From the NCBI GenBank assembly GCA_027922465.2, contig BQMF02000414.1, positions 248,001 through 312,000 of the forward strand: a stretch of DNA of 64,000 nucleotides, in the 5' to 3' direction. A model generated the notes under the pieces. The model ran no database searches and was not told the DNA's origin. It saw only the letters and a list, made by a program, of their open reading frames with translations. How positions within the stretch are numbered: the first letter of the stretch is position 1; the number at the start of each line of letters is the position of its first letter. Shown piece after piece: positions 10,733 through 22,035 of this stretch. The DNA comes from Turritopsis dohrnii. Its lineage: Eukaryota > Cnidaria > Hydrozoa > Anthoathecata > Oceaniidae. The position numbers and the translations under genes are program-made.

Positions 10733-11868
10733 CTGGCTACCAGTAGACTCAACAGTGTTGGAAGCATTATGATCAGGTGGATCACCATCAACAGAACAAT
10801 CCTGCAGGAAAGTAACGCACAACTTATAGTGAAATGTGAAGAAAGCTCTACATGAAAATTATAGATTACAAAAATTTAGGATATCATCATCCCAAAACTC
10901 TGTTAATTATTAGACTCCTTAATAATCTTTAAAATCCTTTGTTAAAAGGGAAACAAATATAACATTGTACAATATCCAACATGCATTACTCTAAAGAGGA
11001 AATTGAAGGTGATGAATAATTACAGGATATTCACTGTCTCACTGCCAAAGGTATTAATTATAATGTATAAGATGTATTATTAATAATATCTCATAAAATT
11101 CAGAATGTATTTAAAGCCACAGGAAAAATTATGTTAAACATACCGTGTTACTAAGTTCTATTAGTGGATTCTAAAAAGGACAAACATTAAAGTAGAAGTT
11201 GAAGAGAAAGGACTAGAACATTTTAAAAGCAATCATTTCAAAGCTACGATATAAGTAAATTAATAGACGTTCTAGAAAAATTTGAGGTCCAGGTTAAAAA
11301 CAAATAATCAACCTTGGGTTTCTTTGAATCTGGATCATTCTGATTGGATTCTTATTGAAAAATCATGGTGAACATAATTATCACTATTCATAGGACTTTC
11401 ACAAAACATTCATTGCTTCAAGTTTTTACTTTTTCAGGCATAAAAGACCAGTGTTCAAAGGTGTGTACTATAAACTGAAGTGTTAGTTACTTACAATTGG
11501 AATTACTTCATTTTCAAACAAACTTGCATCATTTTCTTTAAAGACATTCTTAAGGCACAAAGATTATAACACCATTGTATATGCAGGGTTCGAAAATTCT
11601 ATGTACTTTCCCGTTGGGCCTGTAACAAAAAAGCTCGAATAAGTCACCATTAAACATTTAAATTTTACTGACATTTGAATACCATTAAAATTTCATTTTT
11701 TTTCACTGGAAGTTGTATCATTTTTATCAGATGTGTTTTAAATGAAATAACTTATGTCAACATATTTTGGCACTTCCGAACTGAACAATGCAATTCAAGC
11801 TTTTAGATACTTACTACAGGTGCAGCTGAATTTTTCTCTGGGTTTGGATTTTTCTCATTAGAGACATC
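10733..11868 (-). CDS. Tail of five short symmetric exons of the SET-kinase gene
   Basis: Five predicted exons, each a multiple of 3 and all phase 0: 11815-11868 (54 nt, DVSNEKNPNPEKNSAAPV), 11495-11548 (54 nt, NVFKENDASLFENEVIPI), 11313-11339 (27 nt, NDPDSKKPK), 11144-11170 (27 nt, NPLIELSNT) and 10733-10801 (69 nt, starting DCSVDGDPPDHN). Donors include GTAAGT twice and GTATGT; acceptors are AG. The third exon has the weakest signals. All peptides are polar and low-complexity, so this is a disordered linker between the kinase domain and the basic last exon. Because every exon is symmetric, any can be skipped without changing frame. An intronic segment is duplicated (about 10640-10710 and 10920-10995), suggesting growth by exon-intron duplication. 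Confidence 0.55.
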
Positions 11869-12937
11869 CTAAACATACAAATAATAAACTGTCATACAAT
11901 AATCCTACATTTCCAGGGTTTTTATTTTTAAAAAGCAATTTTAAAGGACATCATTGTAAATTATTCAAAATAATTATTCAAGAAGTGGCTTTTTGATAAC
12001 CAAAAAGCTGGCAAAATTTGCAATTTTTACACTATTATTTAAAGGTTATTAAAAGATTTATGCCAAAATTTATAATTTTCATAAATATCTTAATGATATT
12101 TCATGATATTACATGATATTAGATCGAGCAATACATGATATCAGATCAAGCAAAAATCAAATAACTTCAACTGCTTTAAAATGAAACACAATAAATATTT
12201 GAGAAGTTACTCAAAAATTCAATTAAAATCATTATGTAGTTAGGGTTGTCACTGGGAACTCATATTTTAAAGAGACAGAGGCCTAATACTACCGCTTAAG
12301 CAGCAGTTACTGTTACAATCTTTATTAAAAAACTTACAAGAAATTTTTCATGTTTTGCCAACATACTTGTAACGGCACTATATACATAGGTAGCACTAGG
12401 CTGATTTACTGGATTTTCTGCCCAGCATGTCAACATAATGGATGCCAACTCCAGAAATGATGGGCAGTTTTTATTAATGTCCAATTAATAGATGGCCTCA
12501 ATTTTCTCCTTAAAGCCTCCATGAATTGTATTGGGCTTGCAAAGGCTGCAACATCTTCCAGCCACAACTAGATTTGCTGTAATTAACTCAGGAGCAGCAT
12601 AAAGCATACTGTAAACTATTTCCTTTTTTCAAACGGAATGATGTGGACATCAATGACAAAATATTCTTCCCAGGACAAAAGTTAAGATCGGATAATTTAA
12701 AAACAGTCCTATCTTTAGTTTGTAACAGCAAAACATTGCTAGGTTTACCATCACCTGTAATAATACCTGTATTGTGAATATAATCAAGACCAGCTGATAT
12801 ATCAATCACAGCATGTAACCTCCATTGAATAGGAATGTCTCCCTCTAGACCAAAAAGTGAATGGATGTTCACGCTTTCATCTTCTAGCTGAATACTGGCT
12901 TTGCACAGCTCAAAAATATAAGATGATTTTTGTAGTA

Positions 12938-14340
12938 CCGTCTATCGTCCTAACTTCGGACATCCTTCCAAACTTCGGACACACTAAATAAACAGACCTG
13001 TCTTGTAAACGAAATGTACATAACCAATCAACCCAAGTCACAATAAATACTAAAATATTAGATAAAGCTGATGAAATAATGTGTTAAAACATATATAGTC
13101 ATAAGAAAAGAGAGTCAAGCGTGAAGCGTAAATAAGCGTGTAGAAAATAAGTGATTTAAAAATAACGATAAACGTCATCTTCAAGGGATTGCAATAGCAA
13201 TCCTGTCGAACAACTTAAAATAGAATTATAGCAGACGGTTTTTACTTGTAGTAACTTTTGAAATAACTATTGCATCTTTTATCTGTAACTGAATGAGAAC
13301 CAGGTGTAACCGCATTGAATATCATTTAGCGAAATGTTTTGTTTACATTTTTTTTGTCGACTTTTTTCTTTGATACTAATCAATTGCGTATGATGACTTT
13401 ACAATACTCTTCTCTACGTAATGAGCGTCTGCATATGTTCTACGGCTACGGCAAATTCATTACTTTTCCGTCGTGGAATGTACACGGCGGATTGGTATAT
13501 CTGAAACGTTTATCTCATGATCTCCTTGAATTTCCCAATCATCTGGTCAGGGCTTTAGCCAGCCCTGTCATACCGCGTATACCGCGGTATTCCCAATTGT
13601 CAGAAAATTCCCAAATTTGTATACATTACGTTTTCCCATTTGATAAAATTTTAATATTTTTATGTTATTGTAGGAAAAAGTATTTAATGTTCAATTAATT
13701 GGCAACAAAACTTCCCAATTACACAGTATTTAATTAAGTTCTGGCTAAAGCCCTGCTGGTTCACATCGCCGCCGTAGAATCGCAGTTGCTTAAGCTCTCT
13801 AATAATATCACTTCATTCCCAGGACTTTCATTGATGTCTTCTAAAATTCCATTACTTAAAGTAAAATGTGATTTTTAGACATTCTTCAGAAAATGCTTTA
13901 AAATGCCTAAGAACACGATACATATGTGCTACCTGAAACATCTGCGTGAATTCTCTATTAGATATCTGTTGTTTAGATAGAGCCTTAAAGGGGAATATCC
14001 ACTTCGGATCGGTTCGCAAAACAAGAGACCACATGCAAAAATTACGTAATATCTTCACGTGGTCTATTGTTTTGCGAACCGATCCGGTCCGGTTTGTGGA
14101 CAATTATCCATAGTGGATATTCGCCTTTAAACGCGTGGTAATTATAAATCACGTTTGTCTCAAGGGTACAGTCAACTAATTTAAGTGTTTCATTTTTGTT
14201 AAGTTCAGTTATGACAAGTTTTAGATTTAGTTTAATTGACAGTGCAGTATGGACTTTTACTGATGTGGTTTGTATTTTGCGGATATGTTTTTTTTATGTC
14301 CAAAGTTTGGAAGGATGTCCGAAGTTAGGACGATTGACGG
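12938..14340. mobile_element. 1.4-kb TA-flanked TIR transposon inside the kinase exon
   Basis: The ends are inverted copies (left CCGTCTATCGTCC then TAACTTCGGACATCCTTCC; right the reverse complement with 1-2 changes). Both ends are bordered by TA (12936-12937, 14341-14342), as for Tc1/mariner-type insertions. Kinase coding continues directly on both sides. There is no transposase, so it is non-autonomous. A related end is found at 52603. Position 13200 onward has a short palindrome (GGATTGCAATAGCAATCC) also seen near 53970. Confidence 0.8.
13985..14130. mobile_element. Short palindromic MITE nested in the 1.4-kb element
   Basis: Terminal inverted repeats AAAGGGGAATATCCACT and AGTGGATATTCGCCTTT, with an inner inverted pair (CGGATCGGTTCGCAAAACAA against TTGTTTTGCGAACCGATCCG). 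The edges read TTA and TAA. About 145 bp, non-coding, able to fold end to end. Confidence 0.65.
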
Positions 14341-15345
14341 TATCACACCATAACATTTAACAATATTCTTGTGTGAGAGACCAAGAAGCTGTTTTGCCTC
14401 CAATTGAAATTTTCTCATGTTAATAGCAGCTACTTCAGAGGACATCAATATGCGAAGCACAACACTTTCAGTAAACTTGCTTGTGGTACCCTCAACAACT
14501 CTAGCAAAGGACCCTTCACCAATATCACCAACGACACTGAAATCACTCCATGAAAATAAATATTTATCCTCCAATATTTTGGGCTTACAATACACTGGCG
14601 TCAAACATGCTGGTGGTTTAATCTGTAAAAATCGTAAACAATTTATACATTACCCTGGTCAAAGATATCTGTCTAATTTATCTTTTCTTTCAACAAAATG
14701 ACTCTGGGTCTATTATAAATAAATGACTAAGAATTTTGAATATGTAAATAACATTTTTTAAACAATCTTTCATCATTAAAATTAAAATCAAATTAAAATC
14801 CACTCAATTTGCAGTCTGAGAAAAAAATTTTGACTTGAAACTGCATTTTTAACAGCAAAAAGTTTTGATTCCGTAAAAATTATGAAAAACCACAACCCTG
14901 TTCCGTTCTGACCAAATCTGAACCAATATAATTGCCTTATTATAATAGTTAGGGTGCAATTAACGATGTAAAGAAACCATTTTATTGAAAGCTCAAAAGC
15001 AAACAAAATTGGGTATGATGTCATGGAGGTTCCAACAAAATATAGGAGATTGTAGGTCTCCCTTTTCTTGGAACCCAACTCTAATTCGCAACCTTCCTTC
15101 TGAAAAAACCTTTATGATGAAAAATAGAGAATTTCCAATTTTAAGCCAATCTAGAGCCATTTAAAGCCTCTAAAATTTTAACTTAACCACGAAAGGGGGA
15201 TCAGAGAGCACTTCAGACCCTTATCTTGATGCTCTCAAAGGTTTTACATGTCTGACCAAACAAGATTCCTTTATTTACAACACTGAAGTACATAAAAAAT
15301 GGTTCAAAAGTGAGTAAAAGGGACTTAGTGATTATTGATACATAC

Positions 15346-15538
15346 ATCCTTGTGCCAAGGAAGTCCTTGAACGCCATAAAAATATAAAACTTCCTCATTT
15401 GGTTTCAAATTCTTTGTTGCAAAGAGACACAGGAAAGGCCTTCCATTAACCAAAACCTTTCTCATAGCTGCATTGGGAAAGTTAAGGGAATCATTTACTA
15501 ATCTCCCTAATGAACCATCATCGTATGTGGCATCCACA
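15346..15538 (-). pseudogene. KMT5A-like SET domain, C-terminal exon (copy 1)
   Basis: It encodes the SET catalytic half in the order seen in KMT5A/SETD8: DATYDDGSLGRLVNDS (normally RLINHS), PNAAMRKVLVNGRPFLCLFA, then NEEVLYFYG (normally GEELLYDYG) and GLPWHKD. NHS is NDS and DYG is FYG, so activity is doubtful. The end has a strong donor (GTATGT at 15345-15340) in phase 0; if it is not used, the frame stops six codons later. The expected acceptor is missing: the intron ends in TTTTAT directly against the first coding base, as if AG had been deleted. The same defect is in copy 2. KMT5A enzymes mono-methylate histone H4 Lys20 in the nucleus. Confidence 0.75.
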
Positions 15539-16015
15539 ATAAAAGTAACAAAATATAAAATAAATTAGAATATCTATAGTTACATTTCCAATGAAACCTT
15601 TTCAGAAGTTAAAGTGATTGATTTATATCAAAGTGGTACAAGCAAAATTTTTAAATGGTAGCGGTAAATTCAGAATTTTAAATGATATCAATCTGATCAT
15701 ATGTACAATGAGGAAAGCTAATTATACTTCAACTGGCAGAAAAGGCCGAACAGTGTTCTATTTAATTTTTGAGAAGTGATTCCAATAAAACCAATTAAAA
15801 ATCATACTGCTTTCTTAGTGATAATGTGATTTTTAATGGTTTTCTATTTATACAACAGTTTTTACTCATTGAATTTTTTACTGTCTTTTTTTTTACAGGT
15901 CCATATTGAAAAATCTCCTTTCTTTGAATCTTGTGTATAAACATCCAATGAAAATCCCAAAATATCTAATTGTTTCAGAAAAATCAAAGAAGTCAATTAT
16001 TAGTTAATATCTTAC

Positions 16016-16181
16016 CAATAGAATCTGTCACTGTGTCGAAAATGATACACATAACTACCACTCTCATCCTTGTCATAAATGTTTTCTTTTTCTGCCATCT
16101 CCTTTTTTTCGCAAAGCTTTCCTCGATATTCAACGATAAAATCACCTTTATGAATGATGGTGTTGACAATCACACCATAGC
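16016..16181 (-). CDS. KMT5A-like SET domain, N-terminal exon (copy 1)
   Basis: 166 nt with an acceptor (TTTGCAG) and donor (GTAAGA), phase 1 in and phase 2 out. It encodes YGVIVNTIIHKGDFIVEYRG, the start of a SET domain with the usual G-x-G...GDF.VEY.G signature (one Gly of the first pair comes from the previous exon), followed by a Lys/Glu-rich helix and SYVYHFRH. It corresponds to the cofactor-binding half of KMT5A. It is duplicated at 17734-17899. Because it needs a phase-1 donor and the SET-C exon ends in phase 0, the copies can be alternatives but not consecutive SET domains. Confidence 0.75.
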
Positions 16182-17064
16182 CTGCAAAGATTTTTACACA
16201 CAGGTTCTATACCTTCAAGTTAAAACTGCAGTAGTAAATAGGTATTAAAAAAACTTATTTTGAGCAGGTGTTGTCCAAACATATGTGTGAAGGAAAGTTA
16301 TCATATTGATTTATCTGCAATGATGATTTGGAAAATCAGCCTTATACTGTAGTAAAAATAAATCTCCCTACCATGTGCTGAAGTGTCTTTATGCATTATT
16401 TACAGAGCTCCAAAAAGACAGAAATAGAACATTTGCTCAGCACATTATTATTCAATAATTCAGTAAATAACATTTTTTAAACAATCTTTCATCATTAAAA
16501 TTAAAATCAAATTAAAATCCACTCAATTTGCAGTCTGAGAAAAAAATTTTGACTTGAAACTGCATTTTTAACAGCAAAAAGTTTTGATTCCGTAAAAATT
16601 ATGAAAAACCACAACCCTGTTCCGTTCTGACCAAATCTGAACCAATATAATTGCCTTATTATAATAGTTAGGGTGCAATTAACGATGTAAAGAAACCATT
16701 TTATTGAAAGCTCAAAAGCAAACAAAATTGGGTATGATGTCATGGAGGTTCCAACAAAATATAGGAGATTGTAGGTCTCCCTTTTCTTGGAACCCAACTC
16801 TAATTCGCAACCTTCCTTCTGAAAAAACCTTTATGATGAAAAATAGAGAATTTCCAATTTTAAGCCAATCTAGAGCCATTTAAAGCCTCTAAAATTTTAA
16901 CTTAACCACGAAAGGGGGATCAGAGAGCACTTCAGACCCTTATCTTGATGCTCTCAAAGGTTTTACATGTCTGACCAAACAAGATTCCTTTATTTACAAC
17001 ACTGAAGTACATAAAAAATGGTTCAAAAGTGAGTAAAAGGGACTTAGTGATTATTGATACATAC

Positions 17065-17257
17065 ATCCTTGTGCCAAGGAAGTCCTTGAACGCCATAAAA
17101 ATATAAAACTTCCTCATTTGGTTTCAAATTCTTTGTTGCAAAGAGACACAGGAAAGGCCTTCCATTAACCAAAACCTTTCTCATAGCTGCATTGGGAAAG
17201 TAAAGGGAATCATTTACTAATCTCCCTAATGAACCATCATCGTATGTGGCATCCACA
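17065..17257 (-). pseudogene. KMT5A-like SET domain, C-terminal exon (copy 2)
   Basis: It is identical to the copy at 15346-15538 except for one Asn to Tyr change (LNFPN to LYFPN). The splice acceptor is missing in the same way (TTTTAT instead of TTTATAG), so that loss happened before the duplication. The phase-0 GTATGT donor at the end is kept. Confidence 0.75.
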
Positions 17258-17733
17258 ATAAAAGTAACAAAATATAAAATAAATTAGAATATCTATAGTT
17301 ACATTTCCAATGAAACCTTTTCAGAAGTTAAAGTGATTGATTTATATCAAAGTGGTACAAGCAAAATTTTTAAATGGTAGCGGTAAATTCAGAATTTTAA
17401 ATGATATCAATCTGATCATATGTACAATGAGGAAAGCTAATTATACTTCAACTGGCAGAAAAGGCCGAACAGTGTTCTATTTAATTTTTGAGAAGTGATT
17501 CCAATAAAACCAATTAAAAATCATACTGCTTTCTTAGTGATAATGTGATTTTTAATGGTTTTCTATTTATACAACAGTTTTTACTCATTGAATTTTTTAC
17601 TGTCTTTTTTTTACAGGTCCATATTGAAAAATCTCCTTTCTTTGAATCTTGTGTATAAACATCCAATGAAAATCCCAAAATATCTAATTGTTTCAGAAAA
17701 ATCAAAGAAGTCAATTATTAGTTAATATCTTAC

Positions 17734-17899
17734 CAATAGAATCTGTCACTGTGTCGAAAATGATACACATAACTACCACTCTCATCCTTGTCATAAATGT
17801 TTTCTTTTTCTGCCATCTCCTTTTTTTCGCAAAGCTTTCCTCGATATTCAACGATAAAATCACCTTTATGAATGATGGTGTTGACAATCACACCATAGC
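17734..17899 (-). CDS. KMT5A-like SET domain, N-terminal exon (copy 2)
   Basis: The same as 16016-16181, with intact acceptor and donor. It is the nearer partner of the upstream exon 20007-20097, whose phase-1 end it accepts. Confidence 0.75.
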
Positions 17900-18101
17900 C
17901 TGCAAAGATTTTTACACACAGGTTCTATACCTTCAAGTTAAAACTGCAGTAGTAAATAGGTATTAAAGAAACTTATTTTGAGCAGGTGTTGTCCAAACAT
18001 ATGTGTGAAGGAAAGTTATCATATTGATTTATCTGCAATGATGATTTGGAAAATCAGCCTTATACTGTAGTAAAAATAAATCTCCCTACCATGTGCTGAA
18101 G

Positions 18102-19413
18102 CAGGCCTTCACAGGAGTGGCGTGCGATCGCACGCGCACGCGCCCGCACACGCCAAAAGAATAATCAGGCGTGCGAACATCACACGCCTGAAAATAAATA
18201 TTTTTATGATAGGCGTGCGACCGTCGCACGCCAACCGATTTTGATACTGATGTAAGCAGAAAATACGCTCCTTTATTTGTGATTGTAAAATAAACACCTG
18301 TTTATAAAAAATTACACTTGTGATAGATCTGTTAGAGTTCGCTGTCAACATTGTAAGTAGAGTTGCGAAGCTACGCAAAATAAGATAAAGTAAAGTTTAA
18401 TTTGAAGGTGAGTAATTTGTAGATATTTCGGTCCGCTGGTAGATTTAGACTTTAACTCGTCTTGTGTTTTAAACATTTATTTTATTCCATATGTAGTTTA
18501 TTTCAAAGTAGCAAAGTAGTTAAAATGAAAATCTTTTTCAGTTTCTATTTAATTCCTCACCTGTCACCTGTAGTGTTTGAAATTATATTTGGTTATAATT
18601 CTGCCTGATTTTTAAAAATGTTCTTGTTTACAAAAATTTGCATAATAAATTAGTTTTTCTTCCTACTTTTCAAAATCTTGCTCATTAACAGGAAGAAGCA
18701 AAAACATTGACGTCATACATCAATAAAAAATAATAATGAACAATGTTCAGTCAAACTTTGGAAGTAAAAAAATGAAACGAAGAAACTTTTTGAAATAACA
18801 TTGATTATATTATATCATGATGGAGAATAGAGTTTTATTAGGGAGAATCTTCAAACTAACAACATGCGCGCTAAAAAACAAACAAACAAACAGTGTCGAA
18901 TCCAACAACTCCCGTGTTACCGCGCGGAGTTAAAAACGCCATTTCGTATTCGAAAAAATAATACAAACTTTTTATATTATTGAAACCACAAGTAGAACAA
19001 ATAAGATTTTATACACCTCATTCGAACTTCGTATGAGCAGACGTGAAGTAAAGAGAAAAAGGCAATCAGTCTCCTGTGTTTCGGGTTCACAGGTTAAATC
19101 GTCCCCCTTGCTTCACTAACTCTGAGAGAGACTATATTCACAACACATTACGAAAGGTTGTTCGTCAACTTGAACGCCATGACAGACCAAGAAATGATTG
19201 TGTACGTTGAAATGAATAGTTGCAAAGGAAAATGAATTGAACTAAATTTTCTTGTAACCCACAAGAGAATCTTAAAAAATAAATTTCATTTGGCGTGTGT
19301 CATACGCCTGAAATTGAATCATGGCGTGCGAACATCACACGCCTAAATAGAGGAATCTCGAATTTAGGCGTGCGATGGCCACACGCCAGGCATTTTACTC
19401 CTGTGAAGGCCTG
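18102..19413. mobile_element. 1.3-kb non-autonomous TIR transposon (hAT-like ends)
   Basis: The ends are exact inverted copies (CAGGCCTTCACAGGAGT on the left, its complement on the right). The flanks repeat CTGAAG (18096-18101 and 19414-19419); the unoccupied site is preserved in the sister duplication at about 16373-16385, proving the insertion. The duplication is 6 bp, or 8 bp (TGCTGAAG) if the last TG is counted as target. Just inside each end are several copies of GGCGTGCGA and its complement, typical subterminal binding repeats. No transposase. The CAGG...CCTG ends suggest hAT. Confidence 0.85.
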
Positions 19414-20006
19414 CTGAAGTGTCTTTATGCATTATTTACAGAGCTCCAAAAAGACAGAAACAGAACATTTGCTCAGCACATTATTATTCAATATGCTATG
19501 AAATCTTGAGTAAATGCTCCTCTTAAGTTTTGGAGTTATGAGAATTCACTACTTTGATTGTCGTATTCTTCTATTCATATTTGCTCATGATTCATAATTG
19601 CACTTCATTCAATTTATTCACATTTTTTATCTTCAAAGGATCAGTAAAAAAACTTGGTATTTTAGATTACAAATCTGTTTACATTCATATTTCAATCAAT
19701 AACAAAATATGCTTGATTGTAAACCACATTATGTCATCCACAATACAAAAATAAAATAATGAATATATATATGACAACTTGCCATGAATGAAGTTTGATG
19801 TCCCAATAAAATTGGTGAGTTAGAAGAAAGTAAGTATTTTACCCAGAAAAAATGGTTCTTGGAAAATAAATCCATAATATATTTAACAAAATACATTTCA
19901 AACTGTATTTTGTATGTATATATAATGGAATTAATAAGGGATACGATGTATAAATGTAAGCAAAGAAACTTTTTCATACAGTATGAATATAATGCAGAAA
20001 TATTAC

Positions 20007-20097
20007 CTTTTTCAGTTCCAAAATACTTTTTTTCAATATATTTTGGATCTTCCTGCAGCTCTATAAATTCCTTCGCAACATCAACTGGCAATAAATC
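20007..20097 (-). CDS. Pre-SET exon of the KMT5A-like gene
   Basis: 91 nt, acceptor TTTCAG, donor GTAATA, phase 0 in and phase 1 out. It encodes DLLPVDVAKEFIELQEDPKY and then IEKKYFGTEK. The exon at 56226-56342 of the plus-strand SET gene encodes a matching segment (TDIAKQFVSHKKDQDKFF) just before its SET domain, so both genes share this architecture. Exons further upstream were not found; 20100-21730 has no recognisable gene. Confidence 0.65.
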
Positions 20098-20099
20098 CT

Positions 20100-21730
20100 G
20101 AAAGTTTAGAAAAATTGTAACAGAACAACATAATCAAACACATAAATCTCTACCTCCATGAGTAAAATTTGAGTGAGAATTATAACAAAACAACCTTTTA
20201 ATCAGTAGCCTCCTGTCATTGACATGTTAACGGGATAAGTTGTCTTATAAGACATTAAAGAAACACATAAGTTTTTTTAGTTAGTTATTATGCTTTTGAA
20301 GCACAGGAAATTACAACTCATCATAACTTTTAGCAAATTTTTCTATGAGGAATCCTTGTAAAATGAATTTGTTGACTGACTGATAAATAGTAAACTGATG
20401 GTAATTGCATTTTTTCAAGAGTGTGAGAAGTTCCTTTCTGCGGAAGTTCTTGAAAAGGCCTATTGGATAACGATTCATATTACTATTATGTTTCTGTTTG
20501 ACTAACTAAAATGCATTTTCTCACTGCAGATCAACTCAAATTTACCACTTGGGCTAGGATTGCGTTTCAAAGAAAATTAGAAACAAAGTGTCTGAAAAAC
20601 AGCAATTTCAAAGCTACTGATGTGATAACTTCACATCTGCTTCTTTGATTATCCGGTACCAATTTGATCCAATTCGTACCAATCGGAAAATTAGTTATTA
20701 AAATCAATGAAGAAAAATCGGTTTATATATCTAGTTCATTTGACCATGATGAAATATTTATTTTTCCTAATATCCTTATTGGTCAGCGCCGCAAGGTAGC
20801 TTATCTTTCATTTCCCCGTGTCTGTCAGTCCGTCCGTCCGTAAGATCGCAGTTCTTCACGCCCCAGTTGTACGCCCGTTGTTACTAACTTTAAATGTTTC
20901 AGTTCAAAATCAGAAAGTTTAAAGCACAACTCTGATTTTTGAAAAATACATCATTTGTGTCTGACGAAATAAATATATTTACAGTACAAAAAGAGTTCTC
21001 TTCATTCAAATGAATAAATAAATTATCTGTTTTAATGCGCCCTCTCTCCTCCCACGCTTTATTTTAACTAGTGCATTCTGGGAGCGAAACACTGCTAAAA
21101 GTTATCAACAAGAATCAAAGAAGTATTATAATACCTTGGTTCCTCTAACAGTTGAATTAGGTTTTACAGATAATACAACAGTATAAATTTACATTGAAGT
21201 GTATTGAATCAAGACATCAACAACCATGTATCCGAATTGGATGGGATAAAAATTTAGGAGGCAGAAAAAGTCAGGCAAGTTGCATAGATTTATTTATGTC
21301 ATGGCACTCAAAATTATGTTTTCTTTTTCTTCAAAACATTTTTACATGTCTTAAGGGAAAACTAGGTGATTCTTATTATTCTATTTTATTGTGTTCTTTT
21401 ATATACTGTTAAACACTTCAATTTTGTAGCTTAAAATTTTGAATGAACAAAAAAAGTTAAAAGACCTTAATGGCACAAGTTTTTAAATCATTATTTTTAC
21501 GAATAATACAACTTTTTTTCGAAATTTCTGCTGTCATCATTAGTTGTAAAGTTAAATTAAAAGCTGAATCGTAAGTATATATATGTATTATATATATTAT
21601 ATATATGTACAAGAAGTTAATGTTTAGTAAAAATAAGGTTAAATTTAGAAGTTATTAATTAGAGAAAGTGTTATTAAAAATATTAAAAATATGTAAGGTA
21701 GATGTAAATGTAAGGTAAATCTTATTATAA
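20100..21730. other. No gene recognised
   Basis: AT-rich. It contains a short CCGT repeat (about 20828-20842) within sequence that looks like a dispersed repeat, and an AT palindrome (about 21580-21612). No ORF with family features. Confidence 0.6.
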
Positions 21731-21859
21731 TAATCCGCGATTGTGCATACCACTTTTATTTTAGAGAGTGACATATTTGTTTTTTTTCACGGTCAAATCC
21801 TTCTTATTTTTTCCCTTTTCGTCGTAAAACCACGAAGAAGTGAGAGACACTTTTTTTAA

Positions 21860-22035
21860 TGTTACGTAATTTAAGTGCGACGTTTCTTTCGGGAGACCAA
21901 CACAATGCGCATAATACCTGGTAGAAGCCGAGAGTCAATTCTTAAAGTTACGTAATCAGTATACATGTGTACATGATACGTCATCTAAGTGTGACGTTTC
22001 TTTCGGGAAACCTATACAATGCGCATTTATTTTGA
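21860..22035. repeat. Imperfect direct repeat, about 110-bp spacing
   Basis: The phrase AAGTGCGACGTTTCTTTCGG and the following CAATGCGCAT recur at about 21870-21910 and 21977-22025 with small changes. Non-coding. Function unknown. Confidence 0.6.

Larger units (their letters stand above)
12338..14622 (-). pseudogene. Degenerate protein kinase exon (TKL/RIP-like pseudokinase), interrupted by a transposon
   Basis: One long exon (phase-0 acceptor at 14623-14624, donor GTAAGT at 12337) split by the TA-flanked element 12938-14340. The N-lobe has the glycine loop GDIGEGSFARVV, an Arg where the VAIK Lys belongs (VVLRIL) and the helix-C Glu (FQLEAKQLL). The C-lobe has TGDGKPSNVLL in place of HRDLKPxNVLL and DLN in place of DFG, then YAAPEL and CWAENPVNQPSA. 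Frame changes near 12600, 12555 and 12490 break the C-lobe. Loss of the ATP Lys, HRD His/Arg and DFG marks it as a pseudokinase even before the frame breaks. It lies downstream of KMT5A-like SET exons on the same strand with compatible phase, which suggests a SET-kinase fusion. Confidence 0.7.
14744..16456. repeat. Tandem duplication, first copy (carries two SET exons)
   Basis: It is almost identical to 16463-19491 once the 18102-19413 insertion is removed. The offset is 1719 bp at the start and 1718 bp after a 1-bp indel near 15890 (a T run). The few differences include one coding change (Asn to Tyr in the SET-C exon). A 6-bp junction separates the copies. Near-identity implies a recent event or, less likely, an assembly artefact. 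Confidence 0.92.
16463..19491. repeat. Tandem duplication, second copy (with a 1.3-kb transposon inside)
   Basis: It repeats 14744-16456 up to 18101, is broken by the inserted element, and resumes at 19414 through the same final sequence (GCTCAGCACATTATTATTCA) before the copies diverge. It carries the same two SET exons. Confidence 0.92.

Noticed and set aside
13339..13698. 119-residue ORF inside the TA-flanked transposon
   Set aside because: No transposase motifs; composition matches non-coding filler of a non-autonomous element.
14788..15078. 96-residue ORF conserved in both tandem copies (also 16507-16797)
   Set aside because: Identity is explained by the recent duplication; it lies in an intron-like region with no domain and no splice support.
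15970..16248. 92-residue plus-strand ORF in each duplicated copy
   Set aside because: It is the antisense shadow of the SET-N exon.
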